Shown here piece after piece: positions 1 through 11,590 of a stretch of DNA of 64,000 nt (position 1 is its first letter; each line of letters opens with the position of its first letter). This stretch comes from Turnera subulata (Eukaryota; Streptophyta; Magnoliopsida; Malpighiales; Passifloraceae). The position numbers were made by a program, and so were the translations under genes. Below the pieces are notes generated by a model. That model was not told the origin of the DNA and made no database searches. It saw only the letters and a program-made list of their open reading frames with translations. The DNA is taken from contig JAKUCV010007207.1 of the NCBI GenBank assembly GCA_028386065.3, forward strand, positions 243,737-307,736, in the 5' to 3' direction.

Positions 1-2135
1 ATTATTTAAAATTCGTATATCATTATATCACCGATAATTATAAATAAGGTAAAGATATTAATATTTTCGAAACTCATTATATAGTGTAACACACGTACCT
101 AATACATTAAATTAGTATAGCTCAAACTAATAAAATCTTTAGATGGAATAATATAACTAATATAATATTTCATCAAAATATTAATGCCACTATCATAGTT
201 CCGGTTCATAGGAAATTATATAAGCTCCTCGTGATCACAAAATAAATCATGTGCGGGTTGTATTTATATTAGACATAGTTAAATCCAAAATCGAATCGTT
301 TTAATCCGTAGTTTAAATCGTTAACCCCTTATTTATATAATTCGTCCACGTGTTTCTCTTATTTATCGGTTTCGTTATTAAGTCCGTCAAATGCATATAT
401 ATATGTTGCGATAATATGGGCCTCCGCACGTTCGGCCCGTTTTCGAGTCCGTTGTGCAATCCGTGCCCAAACCCGCGTCAAGGTACAATATGAGTCCAAG
501 AAATTACCCAAAGGTCAGTTTTCGGGCTTGCCAGAAAATCCCGAGGCTTCGCCGGAATAAACCCGGGACTCGCCGGAAACTCGCCGGATTCCGGCGGAGT
601 ACTGTTCACAGCAGAATGTTCCCAAACAGGAATCCCCCCGCACTGTCCATCACGAACAAACAACCATGAGCAGATCGTCAACTACACTATGACAACTATC
701 ATCGCCTATTCACCATCATCAGCTCACACCAATTGCCGGAAGTTACCAACGCCATTCAACCTTCAACAACACAAACACCATACCCACAGTGACAAGCCGA
801 CGGCCGGAACATTCCCAAACCACCATGTCCATCAACCCAAGCAATAGCACGCACACCCACAGCAACTCCACAATTGACGTCAAGCCCACACACATCAAAC
901 TCGCCAATCAATCAAACATAGACCCACAAACAACAAATCCAAACAAATCAGCCACGAATCTTGGCTAATACAATAAAATGAAACCAAGAGAAGAGAGGAA
1001 GAGGTGCAGCCAAGACTCACCCGGCCTTGGTGTTGTCTTGATGGAGGAGGAAAGAAGGATGGTGGTGCGTCGGCGCACCCACAGCGGCTGCAGGGGAGAG
1101 GGAGAGAAGACGAGACTGAGAGAGGGCGGAGGAAGATGAAGGAGGAGGAGATGAAAACAGGGGAAGAGGTATGGTGGCGGCGACCGAGGGAGGAAGAGCA
1201 GGGAGGCAGGCGTGGTGACACGGGCTCAGTCCTCCGGTGGCGGCGGCGGTGGAAGCGTGAGGGAGGGTGGAGCTCGATTGCAGGCGTGGTGGTGGCACTT
1301 GGTGGCGGCGAGGAAGAGGAAAAAGAGGAGGGCGGCGCCGGTGTGTTATGGATCGGGTTGTTGGTGGCTGTGAAGAGGAAGGAAGAACCGAGGGAAGGGG
1401 AAGGTGGCCCAGCGGTTCTGAGGTGGCGGTGGTTGTGAAGACGGAAGGAAAAAGAGGAGGGGAGGAAGGAGATTAGAGGGTGATGGCGAGAGAGAGGGGA
1501 AGGAGGGGCTCCGGTGAGGGGAGAAGGAAGAAGAGGAGGAAGAAATTAAAGGGAAGAAGAAGAAAGAGACAAAGTAAAAAAAACGAAGAAAAGATGGGAG
1601 GGATAAGGCCGGTCGGTCACGGGGTGGAGGCTGAGAAGAAAGAAAAAGAGAAAGAAAAAAAAGAAAATAGGAGAAGGGAAGGAAAGAAAGAAAAGAGAGA
1701 AGAAAGTGGGACCCGCACAGCTGGAGAAAAACCGGGAGAGAGAAGAAGCGTTGCCGGGAAAGAGGAAGAGGAAGGAAAAAGAAGGAAGAAGAGTGGCTCG
1801 GGGCAACCACATTCGGCCGGTCCGGATTCTCGCGTCGGAATCTCGTAGACGCAGGAATACTCCCGTCTTTCCGACAAATTCCGTCCCGAGTCCAAAAATA
1901 TGACTTGGGCTCGGAAAATCCGATTAATCCTCCTGAACGTCGTCCAAGTCTCGGAACTGGAAACCGAGGCTCGGTTAGTTAGGAAGAAACTCCCGAGCGC
2001 GGGAAAATTCTTGGTTTCGAAAAATGACTACCGATTTACCTCGAATTAATTACCCGAGATTAATTCAACAGTAAATCACGGTAAAAAAATTTCTACAGTC
2101 CCAGTAAAAATCTAAATTTTACCCGGGCTGTTACA
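1..2135 (-). mobile_element. Gypsy-like LTR fragment, truncated by window edge
   Basis: The right end reads ACCCGGGCTGTTACA, and the ~130 bases before it closely match the inner-right ends of the two LTRs of the element at 34240-42524: the same run of GCGCGGGAAAA, TTTCGAAAAA, two TTAATT blocks and AAATCACGGTAAAA. Read on the minus strand this is an LTR beginning TGTAACAG. The interior (about 1000-1800) is purine-rich on the plus strand, with GC-rich CGGTGG runs. Several long open frames there, on both strands, are low-complexity artefacts (Glu/Lys/Arg-rich one way, Ser/Pro/Phe-rich the other) and are not called genes. The other LTR end lies outside the window, so solo LTR, full element and target duplication cannot be told apart. 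Confidence 0.6.
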
Positions 2136-2259
2136 GTTTTTCACCAAAGGTTATAGAATTAATTTGAGTAGAATTAAAACTATGAATTTACGTGCATGTT
2201 AAATGTTAAAAACTAAGATTCTGTTGAGTTTGATCCACATACTCTCAACCTTGAAAGAA

Positions 2260-2660
2260 AGCTCCTTGCCATGCTAGATCCTTCTTGCCTTAACTAGATT
2301 CTTGAGATTTGGTCTGCAGAAAAAAGGGGGAAAAAAAAGGGCCTTGGGGATGTCTTGGGTTGTGACCCAGGAATCTTTCGACGCCTAAGTAAGAAAAGAG
2401 GGGTGTTTTGAGAGAATACTGAAGCGAGGGTGTAAGAGAGTAAATTTTCTCTGACTTCTCAATTGTGTGTGTAAGGCTTACCTTGGCCCCTATTTATAGG
2501 AAAATAGCATTGAGCAGCAGTAGCCGATAGCCGAAGGTGCTCTCTCTAACGCCAAGCCTTTAATGCATCTGGTGCTTATCTGTCCCGCTCGTTAGCTAGT
2601 CTAAGAAACAGGACTTCACCATGTCATTTATGGTAAGAAAATACCATATATCATCATTAA
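2260..2660 (-). mobile_element. LTR-like promoter fragment
   Basis: On the minus strand this stretch has a core promoter, CCTATAAATAGGGGCC (about 2488-2503). A transcribed-looking leader follows, then the motif CTTACTTAGGCGTCGAAAG (about 2375-2395), which resembles the R/U5 region of plant Ty3/gypsy LTRs. I could not find both LTR ends or a target duplication, so this is probably a remnant. Family assignment is by motif resemblance only. Confidence 0.4.
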
Positions 2661-4470
2661 CCTTTTTTGGTCTAGGAAATTTAGGTAAAGAGGACCCTAA
2701 TCTAGAGGTAGTGTATTCTTAATCTTAATAATTTTAATCATCAGAACTACATTGTCTTTTGAGTATAAGGTATTGTATTCTTAATAACTAGTTATTTTTT
2801 TTATATAAAATAAATTTTTTTATGAAAGAAATTTTTATATATTTTTTTGTTACCCATTGGTATCCAAAATTTTGCCGTAATTGTGGCGAGTGAGTTCTCT
2901 CAATGAGTTTTTGTTATTTGTCCAATTTTCCTCTACGGTTCGGCTACACATCGGCCCATCGTTCGCTGAAAGACAGTGCGGCCCAATAATAACCCAAGAG
3001 CTAGTCATATGATAATTCCTACTTTCTTTCAGACCTAAAGAATGCAACGGGTCGTGGTTCGACCGCATTCAATTAGAGGTTTAGTGTAATTGAATTGAGA
3101 TAATAACTACTTAATAAAGAATAATTAATATATATTAGTATTTATTTACAATTTATAAAATAAAAATTAATATATGGTCTATAGAAGCAAAAATTTACTA
3201 CTAAAAAAATATGATCATCATTTCCATAAAAAAGTATAATTATCATGTAGGAACATAAACAAAAAGAAGAAATTTTTAGTATTTTGATGATGTAAAAGTG
3301 ACCCGCCCGACCGATGGCTTGTGCGCATTGGTATTTTTCAAGAGGGGTGAGATTTGTATTAGTCACCTTCAGACTAGTATAAAGAAAGGTGAGCCACCCA
3401 ATTTAGGAGTTTTTACGTACGGTTCAATTGGTCAAATAAAAAACCAGAATTCGACATATCAAACCCATTATTGATGGTATAGAGTATGTAATATTCAGAG
3501 ATTGCTTTCAATAATGGGTTGCAAATGTCGGATTCAAGACTAATTAGCTTCTTGGTCTTTTAGAGCTTGGATCTAATATTACGATGAAAACAAAAAGAAA
3601 AATAGTTTAGTGGTAACTCGGTTGGATTTTATAGAAGAAAATTTTAATTTCAGTAAAAATATTTACAAGAAAGAGTTTAGTAATTTCGCTCTCAGAATTA
3701 TATGATTAAAACAGAAACTACACTTATGGTTGAAAAAAAGGAATTCTACACTTTTTTTTTTTTGCTACTAATCGTTTATGCTGTATTATAAGAAAGTCAC
3801 TGTGAACTCATCAAAAAAAAAAAAAAAGAAAGAAAGTCACTGTAAGTACATCAGAAACAAACTACGGCGTGCATGGTTTATAGGTTAGTAGCTTCATCAT
3901 TACCCTCTAACATCCAGAATTTAAAACACACACATAAAAAGTTTTTTTTTTTTTCAAAAGGAGAGTTAAGTAGTACTACAAAGCAAAATACAGCCACTTG
4001 TATACGTCAATTTCCGTATGCCAATGGCCAGGTCAAACATCATGGCATCACAAGTACAGCTATATGGACATATGCAGGAACCAAAGTTACAGATAATGGC
4101 GATGATGGCAGCATCACAATCCAGGACATTGAATCATTCTTGCTTTTCCATTAATAATTATAAGGAAACCTAACAACTGCATATATATATGTATCTATCT
4201 AAACCACCAGTTCCTTCTGCCTATAGCGGCGCGGGCTGTTCACTTGTCATTGATTATGGATGCCTATCGTACGTGTAATCTCTTTTATCCGCGGCAAAAT
4301 GAGTATTATCAATCAACTATGTATGGCATATTGGTCAATTTTGTATCCAATTAATGGAAGCAGCTACCGCGATTAAAATAACAGCGCCAGTACTTAATTT
4401 ACGATGGACCACAGTTGTGGATACTATGGATGTATGGCTAAGAGACATTGAAAGCGAAAATGTTGTCGCA
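2661..4470. other. AT-rich intergenic DNA, no gene recognised
   Basis: Open frames here are short and unlike known proteins. A block at about 2850-3110 has tRNA-like or SINE-like wording on the minus strand (GGTCGAACCAC resembles a B box), but no convincing A box or tail. Homopolymer A/T runs at 3750-3765, 3814-3827 and 3943-3955 may be tails of old retroposons. A frame of 64 codons at 4354-4548 overlaps the left arm of the inverted repeat and shows no recognisable domain. Confidence 0.5.
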
Positions 4471-4786
4471 ATCGCCATCGCACGCAAACGAGTGGATCCT
4501 GGATTTGGTTTTCATGATCGAGCCAGCAATAAAGCAGCTACGTTCTAACATGCCTACCTATCTTTTGGACTCCAAACTTTTATCACTGCAAAAGATAGGT
4601 AGGCATGTTAGAACGTAGCTGCTTTATTACCGGCTGGCTCGATCATGAAAACCAAATCCAGGATCCACTCAAACTTTTTATCACTGCAAAAGATAGGTAG
4701 GCATGTTAGAACGTAGCTGCTTTATTACCGGCTGGCTCGATCATGAAAACCAAATCCAGGATCCACTCGTTTGCGTGCGATGGCGA
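4471..4786. repeat. Imperfect inverted repeat, ~96-bp arms
   Basis: The left arm (4471-4566) is the reverse complement of 4688-4786, with only small differences, including a 3-bp indel where one arm reads CCAGCAATA and the other TTACCGGCTGG. A second, shorter copy of the right arm lies at 4590-4670. A transcript across the locus could fold into a ~95-bp stem with about 23 nt (first right arm) or about 120 nt (second right arm) between the arms. No transposase-type termini or target duplication were seen. It could be a fold-back element, an inverted duplication of a lost gene fragment, or a hairpin small-RNA locus. Confidence 0.85.
4574..4768. repeat. Two-copy tandem repeat (97 + 98 bp)
   Basis: Unit 1 (4574-4670) and unit 2 (4671-4768) both begin AAACTTTT(T)ATCACTGC and end GGATCCACTC. 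They differ by a single T. The near identity points to a recent tandem duplication of the loop and right arm of the surrounding inverted repeat. Confidence 0.9.
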
Positions 4787-4799
4787 TCAACCAGCACTT

Positions 4800-5891
4800 A
4801 TAGTGCTACTTACTGATTATCCACCAAGAATAACAATCGGTGGGTTCAAATTCCAAACCTGATAATGCAAATAATTTAATACCTATAATCGATCACCACT
4901 GACTACATATACATATAGTTCGATTATTATCGAACAAGTAATTATGCGAGTATGACCTGCATCAAGCGAGACACTTTTGTCTTTACGCCTTGTCAATAGT
5001 GTGTTTTTCTCAATCACGAGAGTGTTTTTATTTTTGCTGGTGAAAAAAAAAAAAGTGTGTTTAGTGTGCTGTTGCTTTTTGAGTCATCTTCTCTTTCACT
5101 GATTGATTCTGTGATGTAATGCTTTTTGTCTGATTAATAAAGCATCGATTAGTATATATAAAAAAATAATATATTCTCTAATTAAATTCTGAAGGAGAGA
5201 GAAATCAAAATATTAAGGATTCCTTTTGTGTGCAAGGCATAAGGAATCAAATCAACGACCATTTGGATATCAGAATTAAGGTGAAATTGAAGTCACCTGT
5301 GTCTGGAGAAAGTATGCCACCAGGTAGACGAAGTCCACGACCAACATGTGGAGTTTAGGATATAATTAAAAAGGAATTGCTAATCTTAGTTTCTTCAAAC
5401 CTACCAATCTCACCCTCTCTGGAGGAAGTAGAAGATGCAATATGATATTCCTTTCAACAGCAATTTCAATTGAACTTTACCACATCACTCAGCAAAAGGG
5501 AAATTTGAATGGATGTGTTCTTCTTTCACCCATGTAAAAAACTCATTTGCATCTTATGCTGCTGTGCTAATATTAACAATAAAAACAATTAAATTATCCA
5601 TGCTACACGTATGATACATGCATAAAAACAAAAATACATCATCATCTGCACGCAGGCGAACTAAATTACATACTACATACCGCTCCCCTCAAAACAGAAA
5701 GTTTGATAAAAAGCTATGAGGTTGCTTTTTTTTGGATATGAAGAGCTATATATGACGTAGCTACTGCTAAATGGTAAAAAAATATAGTACGTGTACATAA
5801 AAGACACAAAATATGTATTTGTGTTGTACCAAAAGAAAAGATTTGTGTGTGAGAGAATTAATGGAATAACAAGCCATGTATGTATAAGATC
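4800..5891. other. Intergenic DNA with a SINE-like scrap
   Basis: At 4813-4862 the string GATTATCCACCAAGA, a GGTGGGTTCAAATTCC block and nearby bases match the layout of the minus-strand SINE at 56490-56660, so this is probably a fragment of the same family. The rest shows no gene. A short stretch at about 5285-5350 reads openly on the minus strand (GRGLRLPGGILSPDTGD), but it has no start, no splice context and no family I recognise. The part nearest 5891 is the 3' flank of the phytosulfokine gene. Confidence 0.45.
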
Positions 5892-6250
5892 TCATGGCTT
5901 GTGCTTCTGGGTGTAGATATAATCAACGTGAGCTGCAAGTGTTCTCCTCATGAGACACTCCTCTTCCCCAACTCCATCACAATTCACATCCCCGTCGTTC
6001 TCTACTCCAACTACCTGCAATATTTTTATTTTATTCAAAAGTTTTTCAGCAATAGTAATTTTAACCACATAAACATAAAAAAGTTGACAGGGTACGTATA
6101 TATACATCTAGTTGACTTACTTACCTGAGATTGGGTTTTTCCCGGGCTGGTTACACCGGCGAAAGTTGGCTCCGGCCTGATAGCATAGGCGAGAGTGAAG
6201 GAGAGGAGGAGAAAGACTACAATGCAAAAGGAGCTGACCTTGTAAGGCAT
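5892..6250 (-). CDS. PSK: Phytosulfokine (PSK-alpha) precursor
   Basis: Precursor of the secreted, tyrosine-sulfated pentapeptide hormone phytosulfokine, which signals growth and defence through leucine-rich-repeat receptor kinases. Two coding exons, 6250-6125 and 6014-5892, are joined in phase 0 at GT-AG borders (CAG|GTAAG, TTGCAG|GTA) and give 82 aa. Residues 1 to about 23 form a signal peptide with a VVFLLLSF core, ending near AYA. The C-terminus has the family's acidic/Cys stretch (VNCDGVGEEECL) and then HVDYIYTQKHKP. YIYTQ is the exact hormone, and the preceding Asp is the acidic residue needed for tyrosylprotein sulfotransferase recognition. The Cys pair and dibasic MRR also fit the family. 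Length and two-exon structure match known PSK genes. It stands alone among transposons. The ATG at 6250 gives an immediate signal peptide. Confidence 0.95.
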
Positions 6251-6352
6251 ATTCTTACTATTCCTTTTTGTTTGTGGTTTTCTTTTTGTTGTTGTTCTGG
6301 AGATGTCTAATGAGCGTGAAACATGGAGAGGAGAGATGGAGAGGAGAGATGC

Positions 6353-6359
6353 ATTTATA
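6353..6359 (-). promoter_or_regulatory. TATA box of the PSK gene
   Basis: CTATAAATGC on the minus strand lies 103 bp upstream of the PSK start codon. It would place transcription start near 6325 and give a 5' leader of about 75 nt. The flanking GGAGAGG repeats form a CT-rich leader on the coding strand. Confidence 0.6.
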
Positions 6360-6627
6360 GAGAAACTGACATGGGATTATCTTAGCTTAGCTGTAGAGGT
6401 CATAGCTTAGACCATGTTTGATGACAAAAATAAATAGTCTAGAATCGATAATATTAAATTAAGTGGAAAATAATGTACGTCTATATATGTGGGTTAGAAA
6501 ATCGGGGGTTTACAATTACATCATCGTTGGTGGTTGAAAAGTAAATACGTTCTAGAAACATAATTAATGTAGTCTTTTTTGCAGCGATGCAATACATTTC
6601 CCTCTTGTTTTTTTCCATTGTCAATAG

Positions 6628-7186
6628 TAGACCTGGCAATTCGTGTTGTCGTGTCGGGTTGAACAGGCAATCGGGTTCCAAATCTTCAACCCGACCCGAC
6701 CCATTTAATAATCGTGTCGTGTCGTGTCCAACCCGTTTATTATCGTGTCGTGTTCGGGTTGACCCGCGGGTTACCTATTAAGTCTAACAAGCCTAAAAAT
6801 TAGTTTGAAATTTTTTTATTTTGCATTTTTTTTGAGCAAATAGGTATATAATTAGATTTTCTCATATATTAAAGAAAATTATAAATTGTAGAATCATAAT
6901 ATAATAATATTTTAAAGCATTTATAGAAATATTTTTGGATAATTTTAGTAACTTTAGCCTTAAACTTATATTAAATCAGTAAAATATCAATACCCTAAAT
7001 ATAATCGGGTCACAAACAGGTACCTATCGGGTTGGCGGGTCAACCCGCGACCTGACCTGCTAATTTTCGTGTCGTGTCGGGTCGACCCATTTAACTAAAC
7101 GGGTTGAAAATCTCTGACCTATACCTGCTAATTTCGTGTCGGGTTCGTGTCGGGTTGTCGTGTCACTACCCGTTTTGCCAGGTCTA
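6628..7186. mobile_element. Intact hAT-type MITE, 559 bp
   Basis: The ends are inverted: TAGACCTGGCAA at the left and TTGCCAGGTCTA at the right. Subterminal regions are filled with CGTGTCGGGTTG-type repeats and the centre is AT-rich. A perfect 8-bp target duplication, GTCAATAG, flanks it (6620-6627 and 7187-7194); 8 bp is the hAT hallmark. There is no transposase, so it is non-autonomous. It is the closest relative of the split copy at 34090-42960 and lies about 380 bp upstream of the PSK start codon, so it could affect that promoter. Confidence 0.93.
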
Positions 7187-7194
7187 GTCAATAG

Positions 7195-8896
7195 TATATG
7201 TACTAGAAGATAAGAAGCTTCTTTCCGATCCGTTAAACAGTTCATAATTAAACTAATCAAATGGTTTTATTGACATGAGTTTTGTGCTAATTATTGAGTT
7301 TAGATAGCGGATTCTGTGTTATATTCATTATCGTCTGATCATCATGGTAATGTAAATTTAATGATCCCGGCCTGTTAGTTAAGCATCTAACAGTGAAATA
7401 CGAAAATAAAATATAATTCACCAGCTTTGAATTTATCATGGAAGTAATGATTTACCCAAGAACATGTTTAATAATAATGCATGGGTTATTGTGGCTCTGC
7501 TAGATGTCTCAGAAATATCAGAAGTTGTAATTAGAGGTGCATCATGGGGTATCAAAAGTTTTGTAAATCATTGTGTTATGTTTTTCTTATTTGAGTATTT
7601 GTAATTTTCTTAGAGTCCTAGAGTTACCAACTCTAGCATTTATCCAAGTGTATTTTATGTTATAATTAATGATATTTAACTTTCGAAAAAAAAATGATGG
7701 GGTATCAAAATGAGGGGACAATTACTCATATATGCCGTGTTGTTATGAATTATAAATATGGATGGAGTAGGGGCTGGCATGGCATGCCAATTTAGCAATC
7801 CACAATATCATTTATGTCGATGGGGTGGGCCTGAAGCATGCATATATCTTGTGGTCTAGGGTTTACTGAATGATGAAAATTGTGGCAAGAACTCATTATA
7901 TATTCTCACAAACATTGGTCCACAATTAATCACCTACATCGGTTGCTTTAAGCAATGATAAAAGAACAACTACATAAGACAAAATAAAATATAGCAGTAA
8001 ACAATTCATCGAGAAAAGTCATCAAGTCTTCTTGTTTAATTTACACATACAAAAGAACAGCATATTAACCTATGGTAGAATTTTCTCTTTTGGGTATAAA
8101 ATTAAAAGGAAGTGTAGAACGTTCTTTCATTCTTTGTGCATTAGCAGCTGCGTGGGTGGGTGGCTTAACAGTTGACAGGGAAAAGTAAGAATCTAATTAA
8201 TTAGCATGACCTTTGGTGATGAAAATTAAGAAAGCTTCTTTATTGGTCAGCTCAATCTCCACGTTCCCCTATATGGATGCGAATTATTCTTCCTTGACAA
8301 GTACAACTGTGCAGTATGCACTATCCAATTTAAAATTGCACAAATACAATTAGTTGCAAGTTGTTTATTAAAACAGCAGTCGCCTTCATACTACCTCCGG
8401 TATTCAACCTTCAAATACTTATTTAATTTGACTGACGGAAATCTTTTTGGAGTAAAACTTCCACAGCCCATGGATTACCTTAACATAGAAAAAAATTCAA
8501 AAGTTTCTCTAGAAAAATATATGGACAAAATGTAATTATATGGTTGACTAATTGTTTTAATTACTAACATGCAGCTTCCAGAGAATATTTACATTGTTAT
8601 AATAAAGAAAAGAGTTTTTTTTTTTTGGAAAAAACCAAAGCTACCCAAATGTCTATGGAGACACCAAACCACCTCAACCAACTACCTTAATTGGTTAAAA
8701 CGAAAATTTGGTTCCTACTAGGATATCTCCAAGTACTGCGATGTTTTTAACTTCGTTAAAACCAAGAAAAAAAAAACTTGAGAAACCAATTCAAAATCGA
8801 CTTATTTACCAATGTTTTAATCTTGCATCATCATGGTCGTTGCCATAAATCATATAAGAATGTGAACGTGAATTTGCACTTAATTCGGGCAGTGAC
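7195..8896. other. Intergenic DNA, no gene recognised
   Basis: AT-rich, with only short open frames. TACTACCTCCGGTATTCAA at 8391-8409 loosely recalls a Stowaway-type terminus, but no partner end is visible. T- or A-runs at 8616 and 8766 flank a ~140-bp stretch that may be an old retroposon, not classifiable by eye. Confidence 0.45.
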
Positions 8897-8904
8897 ATCT
8901 CAGG

Positions 8905-9090
8905 CAGTGTTATTAAATCCGGGCTGGAGGTTGAACCGGTCGAGCCACCGGGCCGCGGTTGTCTCGAGTAAGTACTGGTCACACCACGGTTCAACCAAAA
9001 ATTAACAAAGGAATTATAAACTTAAAAACCCAGCTGGGTCATAATTAACCGGGTTTGACCGTCCGGGCCGGTCCGGGTTTGATAACAGTG
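8905..9090. mobile_element. hAT-type MITE, 186 bp
   Basis: Inverted ends CAGTGTTATTAAATCCGG and (reverse complement of the right end) CACTGTTATCAAACCCGG. An exact 8-bp target duplication, ATCTCAGG, flanks it (8897-8904 and 9091-9098). The interior has GGTTGAACCGGTC and its mirror. It is too short to code. It shares the CCGG-rich style of the elements at 9797-10256 and 20042-20220, which suggests one family. Confidence 0.9.
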
Positions 9091-9098
9091 ATCTCAGG

Positions 9099-9796
9099 CA
9101 TATGCCGACTCAAAATTGTCCATTATATTTGGTTTGAAATTACTCATACTTCTGATTCACAAAAACAAAATTACTTAATACTTTTGTGATCTAGAAGAAC
9201 CTATATATTATATTAGACATCAATATGGTACATACAAAACATAAAACGGATATACTAGGATGATATAGTGGTCGCAATAATTGAGGTGATGGAAAGACAG
9301 GTTTTATATATTTTCTCAACCTCAAATACTGGTGTACTAGAATTGATGATTAATAGAATTTGGATATATAACCTTAGGTCATGTCAATGTTCTATTTATT
9401 TGGATGCTCCCATTTGTACAATACACACCACGGCGCTAGCGACTTGTCATTGTATAGAAACGTCAATATTTGGTCACATGGAGAGGCCAGGATTTAAGAT
9501 TGAACCAAAGACAACGCCGTCTCTATAAGTAAGTAGTTTTCCAAGTTTATTATGATATATATAGGAGATACCTTATTTCATGGTAGTACTTGAATTGCCT
9601 TTCTTAAAGGGCATGTAGCAATAACCCCACAACATGAACATTATCTTTGATATTTTAAAAAAATGCGAATCACGTAGATTTTGATTAGCATCAGGATTGG
9701 CAAATTAAACCCTGCGCCACAGATGCTGAGGGGGATAACTTTGACTCGTTTAATTAGTTATAGATTTTTCCTTCTTGGCCTTCTTTGATTAAAAAT
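9099..9796. other. Intergenic DNA, no gene recognised
   Basis: One 86-codon open frame (9268-9528, +) has no recognisable domain and no coding-like context. Nothing else is identifiable. Confidence 0.4.
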
Positions 9797-10256
9797 CAAG
9801 GTTCTAAAAACCGGACCAGTCATCAAACCAGAAAAGGTAATGGTTCAAAAAAACAAGGTCTAACCGGGACATGACAAGGGTCCAACCGTACATTAATATT
9901 TTATTATACATAGATGATTAATAACGGAAAAATTAAATGTATGTATATTTTATGATATATTAAAGTGTAAATTAATTTGTTAATATAAAAATTTAGATAG
10001 CTAATAGTGATAAATTAATTTAACAAACATTAAATACATGTTAGTAGAATTTTTAGGGAAAAAAGAGAAAATTTCAATGTTGTTGACCCAAAAACCGCCC
10101 CGATTTTGCACAGTTCAACCAAAATGGAAAAAACCGCCTAGTCCAACCTTATATAAAGAAAGTCTCATTTTTAAAGTTCTTGAAAACTAGGATCAACCAC
10201 CAGTTCGAGGTTAACCCGGCCGAATCGGTTGGTCCTGTCCGGTTTTCACAACATTG
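9797..10256. mobile_element. hAT-type MITE, 460 bp
   Basis: The left end CAAGGTTCTAAAAACCGGAC is inverted at the right as CAATGTTGTGAAAACCGGAC (reverse complement). Flanks TTAAAAAT (9789-9796) and TTAAAAAG (10257-10264) are an 8-bp target duplication with one mismatch. The interior is AT-rich and non-coding. It is probably a longer, older member of the family at 8905-9090. Confidence 0.8.
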
Positions 10257-10784
10257 TTAAAAAGATATTAGTTTTTACATTGATGGGAAACAAATAAGCC
10301 ATTCCTAGGGCTATGGTATTTAATCTATATAAATATATAATAGCTCACCCCTGTAATTCTATGAGGCCATGTGGCAGCCTCGAGAATTAGTATTTATGTG
10401 AAACTCTTCTCTAAATTTTAACTACCTCTTATCTATTTTTTTTTTAAAAAAAGTTAATGTAATTTTTTTAAAGAATAGAGTTAATGTAAGTTTAAAAACA
10501 AAGAATAAAAAGACACTGAAATGTGGGACCCGTTGTGTTTATTAATTCTCTCATCCTTTTTTATTCTTACTCTTTCATCCCTCCTCTTAAAATGACATCT
10601 TAAATTGTTAATTTGTTGTTTAATTTTCCTGTAGTTATTTCCCCATATAAATAACTCACCAATAAAATTATCCTGTGTGAACACACGGCAAAGTACTAGT
10701 TTATGAGAGTGGCCCACAAATAAGAGATGTAGCCTTTTCTTTTGTTGTTCTTATGACCACATATATTAATGACATGGGCTTCAT
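10257..10784. other. Intergenic DNA, no gene recognised
   Basis: AT-rich sequence with no convincing gene. A 78-codon minus-strand frame at 10481-10717 has no recognisable family. Confidence 0.4.
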
Positions 10785-11590
10785 TACATTTTAGCCCCTG
10801 AATTTTCGGTCAAAAAATGGATCACCTCCTCTACTAAAAACATCGATTTTTAACCCCCTAAATTATTTAATTCCGCAATTTATCCCTTACGGTTGACCCG
10901 ATTCCGTTTCCGTCACGAGACTTAACGGAGACAGTGGATGGTGGACATGCGGATTATTCAGGACCGTTGATTTGTGCCTCCTATTTTTTTAATTTTTTTT
11001 CTTCTCTTTTTTCTTCTTCACCCTTTTTCTAACTTTCTTTTTTTCTCTTTTTTTTTCCTTCTTTTTTCTTTTTCTTTCTTCTCCGGCCTTTATTTTTTTT
11101 CTTTTTCTTTCTTCTTTTCTTCTTCTTTTTTCTTCCTTCTTCTTCTTTTTTTCTTTTCTTTCCTCCTCCTCCTCCTCCTTGCCGCCGCTCGTACCTCTAT
11201 CCACCAACACTCCATAGTCTCTCCCTCCTTCCCTCACTGTCTCCCATTTCTTCCTCCCTTGCCTCCCTCCTCTCCTTCCTCGCCTCCTCCAATTCCAAAC
11301 CTGCCTCCTCCTCCTCGGCCACCGCCCGCCGGAACTCCTCCTCTACCCCGCCTCGCTTCACGTCCTTCGACAACCCCACCTACTCCGTCACCGGTGGGTT
11401 TTTGGGTAATGGATTTAGGAGTGAGAGGCATGAGTGGTTAATGGTTGGTGGTTGGTGTTACCCTCGTCCAAAATCAGACGGAGACTCGTTTGGTGTTACT
11501 TTAAAATGTCATAGGACTCGAATGAGTCGTTTTTCGATTTTAGGACTCAAATGAATTTTCGAGATATGTTATAGGACTCGCGGTGCAATT
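10785..11590. repeat. Pyrimidine-rich repetitive element, possibly with captured gene sequence
   Basis: The left edge reads ATTACATTTTAGCCCCTGAA and the right edge, reversed, AATTGCACCGCGAGTCC, which are weakly similar as terminal repeats. Between them lie about 180 bp of C/T tract (10981-11165) and then a GC-rich block. One plus-strand frame of that block stays open from about 11150 to 11533 and reads like ordinary protein (for example TPPRFTSFDNPTYSVTGGF) rather than pure low complexity. No clean target duplication was found. It could be a Mutator-like element carrying a gene fragment. Class is inference. Confidence 0.4.

Noticed and set aside
1004..1848. Several long open frames on both strands, up to 154 codons
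   Set aside because: All read through one purine-rich tract of an LTR and yield Glu/Lys/Arg- or Ser/Pro/Phe-rich low complexity; no domain, start context or splice structure.
10974..11441. 155-codon Phe/Ser/Pro frame and its antisense Lys/Arg/Glu frame
   Set aside because: Driven by a C/T tract; only the frame offset from it, in the GC-rich part, looks protein-like, and that is reported as a finding.
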